Shown one piece after another: positions 48,001 to 58,700 of a DNA stretch of 64,000 bases (within the stretch, counting starts at the first letter, position 1; every line of letters begins with the position of its first letter). The position numbers and the translations under genes are program-made. The DNA comes from Phoebastria nigripes. Lineage: Eukaryota; Chordata; Aves; Procellariiformes; Diomedeidae. Where the stretch lies: the NCBI GenBank assembly GCA_035582835.1, contig JAYKAV010002464.1:310001-374000 (forward strand), read 5' to 3'. The notes beneath the pieces were generated by a model that ran no database searches, was not told the origin of the DNA, and worked only from the letters and a program-made list of their open reading frames with translations.

Positions 48001-48361
48001 GGCAAGGTGCCACCCCTTGGATCTTGCCACGGTGCCCGAGCACGACTCCAAACAGCTCCCAGAGGGCTTCGCCAACCTGCCTCCGCTCCCCCCGCCTCTG
48101 CCACCTCCCCAGGACTACACAGGAGTGGTGAACATGGCTCTAGACTCTGTCGGGAAACCCGGGGCCCGAGCGCCCATGTACAGTCCCTATGGCACCGAGC
48201 AAGGCCTCGGCCAGTGGATGGTGCCTTCCCACAGCCAGTACAGGGCAATGAGCTACTCAGCCTTCTCCACAGAGTACAATACACAGGGGGCTCCAGGACA
48301 TGCCCACGGGACCATGGCAGAGTGGAGCCAGTACCCTCTGTTCCCATATGCCTGCTGGTGA
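41939..48361 (+). CDS. TBX6L: TBX6L (VegT/tbx16-class) T-box transcription factor
   Basis: Proposed exons: 41939-42029, 42151-42295, 43292-43394, 43842-44006, 44349-44495, 45011-45081, 46261-46352, 47094-47286 and 47935-48361. They give about 477 residues, and phases agree at every junction. Exons 2-9 are secure; exon 1 is tentative. The T-box DNA-binding domain spans about residues 56-241, with [70 protein letters not shown] and FRE. A basic QKRK follows as a possible nuclear signal, then an acidic linker, a Pro-rich run (about 384-394) and the C-terminus [12 protein letters not shown], which matches the VegT/tbx16 class. Family knowledge: these proteins bind TCACACCT-type sites and control paraxial and early mesoderm fate. 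The gene looks intact, and a broken paralogue lies upstream. Confidence 0.93.
42151..42295 (+). CDS. TBX6L: TBX6L exon 2, start of the T-box
   Basis: The acceptor is TTTTTCTCCCGGCAG and the donor TCCGGCAG|GTGAGG, in phase 1 to phase 2. It encodes a short Pro/Ser linker and then [20 protein letters not shown] followed by ITKSGR, the N-terminal T-box strands and the highly conserved GTEMI motif. Confidence 0.93.
43292..43394 (+). CDS. TBX6L: TBX6L exon 3, T-box
   Basis: The acceptor is TTTCTCTTTCAG and the donor AAG|GTAAGT (full consensus). It encodes the RMFP motif, [20 protein letters not shown], and [10 protein letters not shown]. This is the exon whose degraded counterpart lies at 27123-27223. 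Confidence 0.95.
43842..44006 (+). CDS. TBX6L: TBX6L exon 4, T-box
   Basis: Fifty-five codons in phase 0, from CCTTCACAG to CAT|GTAGGT. It encodes [39 protein letters not shown] and the [14 protein letters not shown] segment, all T-box hallmarks that include DNA-contacting and dimer-interface regions in the family. Confidence 0.95.
44349..44495 (+). CDS. TBX6L: TBX6L exon 5, T-box
   Basis: Forty-nine codons in phase 0, with acceptor CTGTGCCAG and donor CAG|GTATAG. It encodes [16 protein letters not shown], a variable loop, and [18 protein letters not shown]. The intact relic block at 28638-28787 is its counterpart. Confidence 0.95.
45011..45081 (+). CDS. TBX6L: TBX6L exon 6, end of the T-box
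   Basis: The acceptor is TTTATTTTAAG and the donor CGAAG|GTAACC, ending in phase 2. It encodes [20 protein letters not shown] and NTR, the C-terminal T-box helices that insert into DNA in this family. Confidence 0.94.
45300..45307. promoter_or_regulatory. T-box half-site AGGTGTGA in TBX6L intron 6
   Basis: A perfect T-box half-site in the intron after exon 6. It could serve autoregulation, but one such match here is within chance expectation. Confidence 0.15.
45571..45583. repeat. Poly-A tract in TBX6L intron 6
   Basis: A short A run that produces Lys-rich and Phe-rich shadow ORFs on the two strands. Confidence 0.75.
46261..46352 (+). CDS. TBX6L: TBX6L exon 7, basic linker
   Basis: The acceptor is TTTCTTTCCCAG and the donor CGTG|GTAATA, in phase 2 to phase 1. 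It encodes [20 protein letters not shown] and then an acidic [10 protein letters not shown]. The KGQKRK cluster is a likely nuclear localisation signal. Confidence 0.9.
47094..47286 (+). CDS. TBX6L: TBX6L exon 8
   Basis: The acceptor is TGAGTCAG and the donor TATCG|GTGAGT, in phase 1 to phase 2. It encodes an acidic start ([16 protein letters not shown]), a [10 protein letters not shown] segment and a Gln/Pro/Ser end. VKEE is a possible sumoylation-type site by pattern. VegT proteins also have a KEES segment followed by NWVSD-like sequence here. Confidence 0.9.
47638..47647. repeat. Poly-C tract in TBX6L intron 8
   Basis: Ten consecutive C in a C-rich stretch between exons 8 and 9. A site prone to sequencing length error. 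Confidence 0.8.
47935..48361 (+). CDS. TBX6L: TBX6L exon 9, C-terminal domain and stop
   Basis: The acceptor is TTGGGGCTCAG, in phase 2. It encodes 141 residues and a TGA. Features in order are [19 protein letters not shown], a proline run [13 protein letters not shown], a MYSPYG motif, [18 protein letters not shown] and the end [12 protein letters not shown]. The MYSPYG, QW-VP and terminal CW motifs match the VegT/tbx16 C-terminus and separate this gene from TBX6. It is probably a transactivation region (inference from the family). Confidence 0.93.
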
Positions 48362-49790
48362 ACAGGGAAGACCCTTCCCAATGAAAAGACTGGAAGAAAA
48401 TTGTAAATGAAATAATATTTGCTCTGGAGTGTTGATCTTGAAGCCTTGTCTACACTAGGCAAAGAGGCATTGCTGCAAGTGGTAGCATGGGACACCTTCA
48501 CTTCCTTGTCTCCTTGCACAACAACCCTCACTGTATTTCACAAGCAATGGCTAAACTGGTGGCTGTCCCAGCCATGTCAGTGTGAGTCTGGCTGAATCAA
48601 TGTGTTCTGCAGTGGGTTTTTTTTTCCCAGCAGGAGTAGGAAACCACAGGAGCTGCAAGAGCAGTATTTAAAGAGCTGCCGAACTCTCAGTCCCAGGTTG
48701 TTTGCATCTCGCATTTGGCAGTTTCCAAAATTCTTCCCTCACAGGACTTGCATGCAAGGAGATAGGGGCCGAGGAGTTTCAGTAAGCTGTCGGGGTGGCC
48801 AAGAGGCTGTAGAGAATTATTGCAAAGACGAGCAAAACAAGCAATCCCGGTGCCCCCTTGAGCAGTTTCCTTACTTAATATAGTCAAACTAAAGCTAGAG
48901 TCTTGCCTTTCTTCCAGCAGCATACGAGAGTAAAATACACAGCNACGCGTGTGTGTCTGGAGTGCAGCAGTGGGTGATGCAGGCAGGGAAGAGTTTGTCC
49001 CATGCAGGAGAAGCNGCAACAAGGCTGTGTGTTGTGTCTGCGTGTGCCCTGTGCCCATCCCTCTTCTGTCACCCCTAGATTCGAGGTTAGTGAAACACTC
49101 TTCTTTCTGCCGGTGGTGGAGGGAGGTTGTTCACAGAATGTGGGGGGCTGCTCTGGGGGTTTCCAAAGGCCTGTGGTTGTCAGAAATAGGGCCACGAACA
49201 GCAGTGTTGGCTGCGTCACTCCAACCTCTTCCTTTCGAGTGAAAGGAAATCTTTCACTGTGAACTTCTTCCTTCTTCCACCGCCTGCCACCCCTGGAGAA
49301 TATAATTTATAGTTGTGGTTATTGTGCTACACTCTGAGCAAGCTTGTCAATAGACAGTTCTCACCAGCCTGGCATTGCTCATCGGGCATATACTTTAATT
49401 AATACCCTGTAGGCCCTGAGCTGCGTGCTGCATTGCTGGTGAGCTCAGCACCTCCCAGGCTGGTTGGCGAAGTCATCTTGCNGCTGTTTGGGAGTCTGTA
49501 GGGATCTGCTTCTGTGTTTAGTTATCAGAGCAGTTTCACCTCCCTTACCTCTGTGGTCCCATCGTGGGGAGGAGCTGTTCTGCCAGTGAGCAGCCTGCAA
49601 AGAGGATTTCTTTTTATCTTCGTGTTAGAAGGGGGAAGCATCCCTGTTTGCCCAAGTGGCAGAATGGCCCTGGCAATGGGGTCTTGTTTGAGATAGGCTC
49701 TTTGCTTCTCAGGGAGGATAGATGTGTTCCTAGGTGTTATTTAGGGAATGTTTTCTTGTAACACTTTAAATAAACTGCTGCGTGGCCTGT
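48362..49790 (+). other. Probable TBX6L 3'UTR
   Basis: From the TGA to just past the first clear AATAAA at 49769. No better signal is seen nearer the stop, although an AGTAAA occurs near 48930. ORFs inside it are short and have no domain. The true end of the transcript cannot be fixed from sequence alone. Confidence 0.4.
49769..49774 (+). terminator. Candidate TBX6L polyadenylation signal AATAAA
   Basis: The first canonical AATAAA downstream of the TBX6L stop, with GT-rich sequence (GTGTGTCATTTAGCGTGT) about 40 bases on. Other AATAAA copies lie further out, near 51.3 kb. Confidence 0.4.
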
Positions 49791-52700
49791 AGCCATCAGT
49801 AGGCAGTGAGGTGTGTCATTTAGCGTGTATGCCAGATGGTTTTCTCTGTGTGTGCGTGTGTGTAGCAAGATGTTGTCTATGAGCAGACCTGGGTGGATTT
49901 GTGACCACCGGTGCATCAGGACCAGTGTGCGTGTACACCGGGAAAGGCTGTGCGCTGGTCTGTTCGGGTACCAGCTCAGCACTGTGCGTGTGCATAGCAT
50001 AGAGGTGTTGAGCCGTGTTTATTGTTGTTAAAATGACCTTGAAAAGTAGCCCTACAAATTTGTGAAACTCAACTACAATGACTACTTCTTTATTTAAATA
50101 GTATATTGCTAACTGCTTTTGTACCACAGTTATGATGCGTACAGAGCAGCCAAGTACTTCCCCTTGGCTTCACAGGATGGGTGAGATGTGCAGCATCTGA
50201 CCAAATAAAGGTCAGACTCCACCACAGTATATGTACATTAGCCTCTCCTCCATAGCACCTTGGCCAGTAGCGATTTATACCTGCTGTGCATGACATGCAT
50301 GTGGATGCGAGTGACTCACTAAAAAGAAATCTGGTTGGGGAAAAAAATGTGGAGGAGATTGTTTTTAACCCCAGAATATTGTGATTTCCTGCTGCCCAAA
50401 TGCCGGCTGCGTGAAGGCAGGTCAGCTGTAAAAGACTGTCCTCTGTGGATGAGAAAAATATTCTGTCTCTGACCATTAGTATTTGATTTTGCCACTGTTT
50501 TTCACCTCTTGGAAATCAGATGAGAAGGCTGGCTAGGGAGTTTGGTGCCTTGCGCCCCATGTGCGGGGACCCTGGGGCTGGTACTTTCTGCAAGGTCTCT
50601 GCAGCAGAGCCAGTCCTCCTGGTACCCCGCCGTGATCGCTGCCAGGGCCACGCTAACAAGAAAAGAGAAAGTAATGCACCCCCTCACAGGCTACTTGGTT
50701 AGATCTGTTTCTTTATCTTTGAAGTTGGGTTGTATTTCCCTCTGTCACAGGGTGCTAATGAGGATGAAAACCATGCTGTGGTGAGTATGAGGAATTGGGG
50801 AGAACTGGGCAGCACAGGGAAACCCCTGTGCAAATATGGGTGTAATGTTCCTTTTTTCAAACCTTCAGAATAGCTTTGAGAGTGGTGCTGCCCCATGGGC
50901 CTGTTGGTAGAGCTGGTTTGGCCGTCGGCTCTGCACCAGGGTAAAAGACTCAGCCTTATGTCTAGGACGAGCCATTAATTACTCATCAGCCTTCTGTTGC
51001 AACAGGACTCCTTGCCCTTCTTCAGTGAATCATCCGGCTTATTAGAAAAGTACCTTTACTTTTCTTGCCCGCCTGTCTCTGGTTAGAGACTGCAGCTTGG
51101 CTGGTTTGTGAAGCCTTTGGAAATTTTGCCCGTAGGTGTGTGCTCTGGACTCTGCTGCTGCCTCCTCCCTTTGCAGTTCCCAGTGTCTTGTTTTCTTCAG
51201 CTGTGGCATTTAAAAGTCTGTATGAGCTCGACTGAAACGCTGTTTTTGCACGCATGTGAGATAATGTAATGCCTCTCTCTGACAGCTTCAATAAAAGGAA
51301 ATGAGACATGCGGAAGGCAGGCCATTTAGAGCAATAAAATAAACTCTAAAGTGTGTTTTTTGTGCATCTCTCTCAAGCACACCAGTGGCTCCGTTTTAGT
51401 CATGTTACCTGGGGCCAGTTTGTACATGCATGACACACGCTGTTGATCTCAGCGTTCATTGTTCTGTGCAGCATATTCAGTGAGCCCCAGGTTATCTGCT
51501 TGCATCACTAGATGTGACTCAATCTCTTGCACTCATTCTTTGCAGCAAATTGTTTATTTTCTCTGCGTTTTCTGCTCCTCTCCTACAGAGGAGTTACATA
51601 AGGATGAGGGCAAATGGACTATAAATGGGATCTAGGTAAATTTCCTATGGGAAATAAGGATCCTGATTTATTTTGGTTTCTCCTACTGGATTTTGCAGCC
51701 TTAAGCCTTGTCTGACACTGCTTCAATGCAGATGGGAATGGCAGAAAAATGCTTTCTTGCCAATGCTGCAGTTCTTCCACAGACAGGCGCATCCCGGTGA
51801 GCAGCCGCAGGCTCGGGAGAGGCACCTGTGATGGTGCCTCACACAGCAAAGCGCCCACCTCTCCCCACGCCTCACAAAAGATACAGCAAGTCTTCCTAGG
51901 GGTGCAGGGTCCCCTCTTGCCTGGCCCAGGATGTGGCCTCTGCGCTTGTACCCACTCGGTCACCCTCTGGCTCTGCAGAAGAAGCTACCAGCTGGGTTCA
52001 GTAAGAGCTTACCTGATTTCCAGGAGCTGGAGGGAGAGAGATTTGCTCAGCTGGTGAAAACCAAACTCACTGTCTGGTGCCATCAGATCTGCCTCCTTGG
52101 CCTGGCCGAGCCCGGAGGGAGTGCTGCTCACCGGCACCTTCTGCAGTGCCTGGCATCGGCAGTGAGTCCTCATGTGCGTGGTGTGGGGCAGGGTCTGCCT
52201 GTCCCCATGGGGGCTCAGTGGGAGCCCAGGGAGGCTCCTTGCCTGCGGAGAGGCGTGGGGACATCCGGGGAAGCAGCGTTTCCATGCCCAGGTGGGCTGG
52301 GGCACTTGAATCACCTTGTAGCTGGACAGCTGGGCTGAGCCGGACTCGTTGCTTCCTTCTGGGTTGACCTGACTGCCCGGCGTGGGGGTGTCTGTCATTT
52401 GGTCCTTGGTGAGCCTTCCAGGAGACTCCTGCAGTGCATTTCCTTGGTCAGTGTATGTACTGTGTCACCTTAAGCAAATCCAAGCAAGCAGCGCAAACCC
52501 CCTTCCAGGAATAATAACATTCTTCAAGTCAAATGGTTTTTTTATTGCAAAGCTTAAAAGCCACTTAATTCGNGAGCCCCAGGTTGGGATCCCACGGAGC
52601 CTCTTAGCAGGAGGGATGCAGCATTTGGCTGACAACAACAAACAGCAGCCATCACCCGCCATGTGGGGCTGGACCGGCACAAAGCCAAATACCTCCTGCC

Positions 52701-55700
52701 CGGGAGCTGCAGGCAGCTGCCAGCCCCCCCCCCCCCGCTCATCAGTGGCCAAATGTGCGGGTGCAGGTGTCTTCACTTACCTGCTTCCCCACCCTCAGCC
52801 TGAATTTACTTTGTAAATGGCCAAGAGCAAAGTGAGAGGGGGTAAAACTGTCCAGGGCCAGCTGAGAAGGGAGGACAAAGGGTTTTCCCCAAAGCGTGGG
52901 GAGGGGGGTGGTCTGTCACACTTTCCCCCTTTGCCCTGAGTGATGCCTGCCCCAAAGCCCACCCAGAGGCTGGCTGGGCTCCTGCGGTGCTTGGAGGCAC
53001 GTCTTTGCTGCTGTTCTTTTGCGGCTGTATGGGGTGCCTGTTTCTGCCTGTTTCTCTAGGGCTTGACTCTCGGTTCCCCTGGCTACAAGAAGCAGGTGTG
53101 CTCCTGGCCTGGCTCCTGGCAACTCCAGGTAAGCTGGTTTCACTGTCGTGCTTTGCAGAGGTGTAGTAAGGTTTAAGTGTGGCTTCTAGACATTACAGAA
53201 AATCTGAGCAGGAGAAACCCAGAGAGAGGTAACACAGCTGCTTGCAGGCTCACAGGACAAAGTGAAGCAAGTCAGCAAAGCGTTTCTCCTCCGCAGCCTG
53301 TGCTCCCCGCAGCATGTGGTGTGCGCTGCCCACAACAAATGCTGAAGTGTTCTCGAGACCTGGGCCTGAGCAGCAGTGTCAGACAAAATTTTAACCAAGG
53401 GTGAAGCAATCCTTCAATGCAGGGGTGAGGAGAGGTGCTGCAGCCGTGATGAACAGTGTTGCTGCTCGGCTTGATTTAATGTTGTTCCTTTTTTGTTTTT
53501 CCAAGTCATGTGAGTTTGTTTTATGGCATGAAGTACTTTGCTGTAGGGTGCTGGATTGCCTCTGACACTTCTGTAATACTCCATTTTTTTCTTTGAATGT
53601 GCAGGTGTACGACTACAGTGTTCCTGCCCAGACAGCGCTCTGCTTGGTGAGTGTAATGGATGGATTTAATTTCCATCTCCTACAGTTCTTTGGGGACATG
53701 CTGAGATTTTTATTTCTTCCTCTCCTATTTTTACTGAAGAGGGAAAAATTTTGTGCCTGCATAAAGGAGAGTGGGAGTGGGTAGCTAGCAATACAGGACA
53801 GGCACACCGTCAGTCACACAGCCAGGCATAAACAATCGCTCTGTTTTGGTATCTCTGCCTCTCATTGAAAAATAGGACCGTACATGTAAAGCACAGCAGC
53901 TGTTCACAGGAGACACCTCCTGCGTGCTGGCACCATCACTCCTCCAGCTCCCATCTGTGGGGTTGCAGAGCACCGGCACCTGGGAGTCAGCGGATTAAGG
54001 GTAGATCTGCATGGAAATGCTGGTGCAGAGTAGAAGGGGCTGAGTCAGGCCTGATTTCTGTTCCACCGTGGAGTCCGTCCCCATACTGGCTCTGTTCATG
54101 CTGAGCAGCCAGCCCTCTGCTCGCCCACAATCTGGTTTTTGGCTCTGTTTTACTCTCTCCAAGGGGGTGTGTGGAAACAGAGCTGTCCAGAGCAGCTCGG
54201 GCACCACCCAGCAGCATTCAGGTGAGGGGGAAATGAGAATTGCTGCAGATCCAGTAAGTGTAAGTCAGCCCTCCCATGTCTTTCGGGGCATCCCTGGTCA
54301 TCATTCTTCAGGGATAAAACCAGTGAACAATTGAGCAGTGGAAGGGATATGATCAAAACCTCCCTGTTCACCAAAGGGATACGCTGAGCATTGCACTGAC
54401 ATAGGCTAAATGATACTAATGTGCTCCCTGTACAGCCTCTGGGGACACAAGGGCATTTTGAAAATCACGGATGAGAACGTTAGGCCAGGACAGCAAGGTT
54501 TCCAACTCATCAGGCTGGGCTGGCAGTCTCGCGTGGAGCTGTGCCGCATGTTTCTCATCCCTCGCTTCATCCTGCCCGTATGTCTGTTAATGGCCCTGTC
54601 CTGCCTCCATCCTCGGGGACTAATTGCCTCACACTTGAGCAAATGTGCATGGTGTTTAAAAGGAGTCTATCGATTTGTGCGTATTCCTGAAAGCCTCACA
54701 GGGCCCTGTTTCCTTTGAAGTGTAAAAGCATCTGTCTGTCTCTGCTTCTCCAGCAGTCTCCTGCTCCATTTGCATCTCCTCTCCGGCTCGCAGGGGCAGC
54801 CTGGGGAATCCGCCCCTGGCCCCATGCAGCGCTCCGGTTTCGGGCTGCTGAGAGGGCTCCCTGCCGTGGGAAGATAGGACTTGAAGGCAAAGGTGCAAAG
54901 CTTCAGTCTAGGCAGGGGATTGAGCTCAGCTTGCAGCTTGGGATGCTCAGGATGGAGCTATTTCTGAAGGCCAGTTTCCAGTACTCCAGAGTTTGCGAAT
55001 GCTCTTGCTGCGCATTTATCTGCAGTGGGTGCGTTGATTAGGAAGGAGAGGAAATAGCCCCTGGCTTCTTCCCACCATGAAGAAGCTTCTCATGCNAGAC
55101 AGCACTGGTCAGTAAGGAAATAAGGTCAGATCTGGGCTGCTTTGGATAATCCACCATCCAGGAGCTGAGATGCACAGGGGTGACCAGAACCTGTGATGGT
55201 TCTCTGATGTACATTTGAACAAGTACTGTTGAAANGCGATCAAGTCCCTGCTCTGTGTGTGGACAATTTGGCCTGTGATTCTCCCCATCCCACCTCCCTT
55301 GGACAGTGGGACTAGCCCTGACAGGCTGCTTGTCCCCACTGGAGCATTTTCATGTAGGCACAACCTTACAGGAGTGACTGTACTTCTGGAGCCAGGACTA
55401 AAAGCTCTGTCTCTCCTTGGTTATCCCCAGGGTGGTGGTGAGAGGGCAGTACAGATAAATCCAGGCCTGAATTGCAGGGGCTGCCCGTAGCTGCTGCCAT
55501 CCAGCACCTCCCAGATGGTGCAATGGGTTTCCTATTTCAATGGGGCCTCAGCAGAGCAGCGGTGGCACCTCGCTGTTGGAGGCAGTAAATGGGCTCCCAT
55601 CTGGTTTTAATGATCAGTAGCACTTCGGTGCTTGTTTATTCCCATGTTTTATGCTTCAGCAATAAAATACTGTTTCAGTTTGTTCAATCCATCCTGGTGC

Positions 55701-58700
55701 TGGATGGAGATGAGTTCACAGCCTCTGACAAAGAGGTCCCAGTGGTACGCAGGGTGTTGGTTTTTTTAGACAGCTGGGAAGGATCAGATGATGTAGTGGC
55801 AATTAGTTTGAAAGACAAACATCAGCAGACAGTATAGAAGGTAGGGAGGGTAACTCGTCATGTGCCTAGCAAAGAAATCTTGTCCTTGGATTAAAGGAGA
55901 AGACTTGGTTATGGAGCTGGAGCTGTGCTCCCTTCTGTCCCCCACGGGGCAGCACGGAACTCTGATGTGGAGTCCAAATGAAGTTAGTCCCAACTTTAAA
56001 ACCAGGTACTCAAGGAAATCTTAGTCCCAAAGTGCTGCTTTGGTGGTCACTCAGCTGCAGCGTTGTGTTTTAACCCTCCCATCCGGNTACAATGCTAAAA
56101 TGGTGGTGGAGATAGCAGAAGTGCTAGCAGGGCCACGTCTCGCCATGGGCATAGACCAGTTCTGCTGCAGGTTACCAGCGCTGCAGTGCTCAGGGCAGCT
56201 ACGGTGGGACTGGGAGTTGTTTTACAAAATTCTCTGGAGTGAATACAGTCTAATATTAAATTAATCTAAGGAGGAAACTGTTTGTAAGGGGCTGTGGGGA
56301 TTTCTGATGTTGCTCCCTCTGCCTAGCACGCTCGTGTTACTTGCCCGGTATGCCCGGGAACAGAGAGCCTGTCCACCAGCAGCTCCGGCGCTGAGAAGCA
56401 GATCATCCTCCGAAGGGACGAGCAGTAATACTTTGCACACCTCTGGCAGTCAGTATCTGGGGATCTTGAATCATTTTTGCGAATGCTAGTTAAGCTTTTC
56501 AGCACGTCTAAACGCGACTCTGTCCCGCGGGGTAGGTGGGGACACTAAGGCAAAGAGAGATTAAAGACAGTAAACCACAGCGGGGAGAAATGGGCTCTTT
56601 GTCTCCCTTCTGACTTTTATAGAGACCTGGAAACTTTTTGCTTTCCCATCTCCCATTTGTCTTCTACCCTAATGACAGAGGAACAGTCTCCTCCACTTTA
56701 TTTCCCAACAGTATGCTCTGTGGAGGATCTTTAGCTCTTACCTCTAAAGAGCATTGATTTTCAGCAGAGAGATCCTTTTTCCCAACTGTTTGTCAGGTCT
56801 TGGAGCTATAGGTGGCAACTAAAGAGAGAAGGATTTCAACAAACTAATTAACCCCCTTCCAAGTCATTCAGGGTCCGTTCCCTCTGTCCCACTGATGTTG
56901 CATTTGTGCTAATTTTCCCTGGAAGGTCTAATGTAGGGGGAGCTATTAAAGGAAACTTTTCTCAGGCTGTTTTTACGCATCAGGAAGAAGGAAAGTAGGC
57001 AGCTGCTGCTCCGTTTGGTTATCGCTTTCCCCAAAGTCGTACACCCAGCCACTGCTGGAGCCAGGACTGGTTTCAGGCTGACGTACATTTGGAGTGCGCC
57101 ACTGAGATCTGCCGGATCCCAGCAATGTGCGAAGCAAAACCAATCCCTCAAACCCTGCCAGGTACCCTCCGAAATGGGGCTCCAGCTTACACCAGATGTG
57201 TCACCTCCAGCTTCCCAAACAAACACGGGGCCATCAATGTGGAGGGAAGGGACTTTTACAGAGCTGAGTGGGTTTTGCCATCATCATGTCAAGAAGGGCT
57301 GTCTGCTCCTCCCAAGGGTGAGCCTGGCCTCTGGCTTTCAATTGCAAATGAAGCAAACGGCAAAGTGTTTACAAAGAAACCTCCCTGGCCTCTGCCCTCG
57401 CCCAGAGCTGGGTCCAGCATCTTGGCCTTTGACTCACCCTGATGGTGTAAAAGCTCCTGGAATCGGGGCAGAGCTGTGTCATGGTGCCCTGGAAAGAAGA
57501 AATCCTGATCCCTACAGATGCTCCTAGCAGCTTTGTGCNGCTGGAGTTGAGTGGGGCTCCGGGTGGCGGGAGACGAGCCCAAGTGAAGGTGGGCAGGCGG
57601 TGGGGCGCCATGCTCATCCTCACACTGCTCCCAGCCCGAAAGGGGAGATGGTGAGGAGAAATAACGCTGTGATTCCTGGGATTTGGGGTTGGGATGGCCT
57701 GTGAGCTGCGGCGCTGACTCTTTGAGTCCAGACTATAAAGTGCTTCACAGGGCCATACCAATTGCCTGGCCTATTAGTTTTATGGACGGGGATATTGTAA
57801 AGATGCAGATCATCTCCTTTTACCATGGTACTGAAAATGTAACTGTAGTGGGGAAAGAAAGCCTGGTGGGGAGGCAGTGGGAGCCTGTGGTTTGGGAGCT
57901 GGGGGTCACCTCCCTGCGGGCTCCTGCGGGTTCCCTGTCTGCTTCCACTGCGCCTGCGGCCGAGCGGGGCTGGCTGCCACACATGGGTGCGCTTTGGTGA
58001 GGAGAGCCTTGGCCCCTTGCCCCAGCTGGGTGTTCCTCCCGGACACCCCGAGCAGAGGACAAGGACGGAGCCGGGTGGCTGCACAGGCAGGGGCACAGTG
58101 CCACCCAGTGACTGCGTGCGACCTGCGAGGGGACAGCTGGGGCAGAGCTGTGGCAGCCTGCAGTGGGTTTGCTGCAAAGGTTGTGAGGCCTGGAAGCCCC
58201 ACCGAGGGCATCCCAAGGCGATGGAGAATATGGGGAAACTCAAGAAACCGGCTGCGTTGCTGCTTCGTGATTAAAGCGCACAGGGGGCGAAGCTCCCATG
58301 CTGTCACGGCGTGTCTGGAGCAGGGGTTTCGCGTGACCAGTCTTGTTCAGGCGCTGCTGGCGGCTGAGTCTAGGGCAAGTTGGGGCTGAAGCAGCTCACG
58401 TTTCAGGAGGGACCCTGGCAGCAAAACAAGTGGAGGAGGAGGTGGTTACCCAGGATGAGCTGCTCTCCATGGGGAGGATGTGTCTTTGCATTGGGAAGCG
58501 CAGGAGGGCTCCCAGGGCAGCGCGGCCAGTCCTGGAGAGACCAGGCTGCCACAGGGACTGCCTCAGAGCCGCTCAGCCTCTGCCAGGCTGGGGCTGGACT
58601 GGGAGGGACCCCTTCTGTCAAAGTGTCTTGGGCATTAGATGACAGCCGTGCGTGGTGGCTTTCTGACTTGCACCCCAAGGTTAATGCAGGACCTTTCCTC

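Noticed and set aside
47931..48384. Long alternative-frame ORFs on both strands over TBX6L exon 9
   Set aside because: Shadow frames of a GC-rich, Pro-rich real coding exon.
50880..50945. tRNA-like GGTAGAGCTGGTTTGG sequence
   Set aside because: No cloverleaf pairing or T-arm GGTTCGA motif could be found around it.
57015..57527. 170-codon + strand ORF with an overlapping 117-codon ORF in another frame
   Set aside because: Several frames are open together and none has recognisable domain content; composition artefact.
57620..58243. 207-codon ORF on the minus strand, the longest in the window
   Set aside because: It is GC-rich and Pro/Ser/Arg-rich, with long ORFs on the opposite strand at the same place, no domain and no splice context. 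Best explained by composition.
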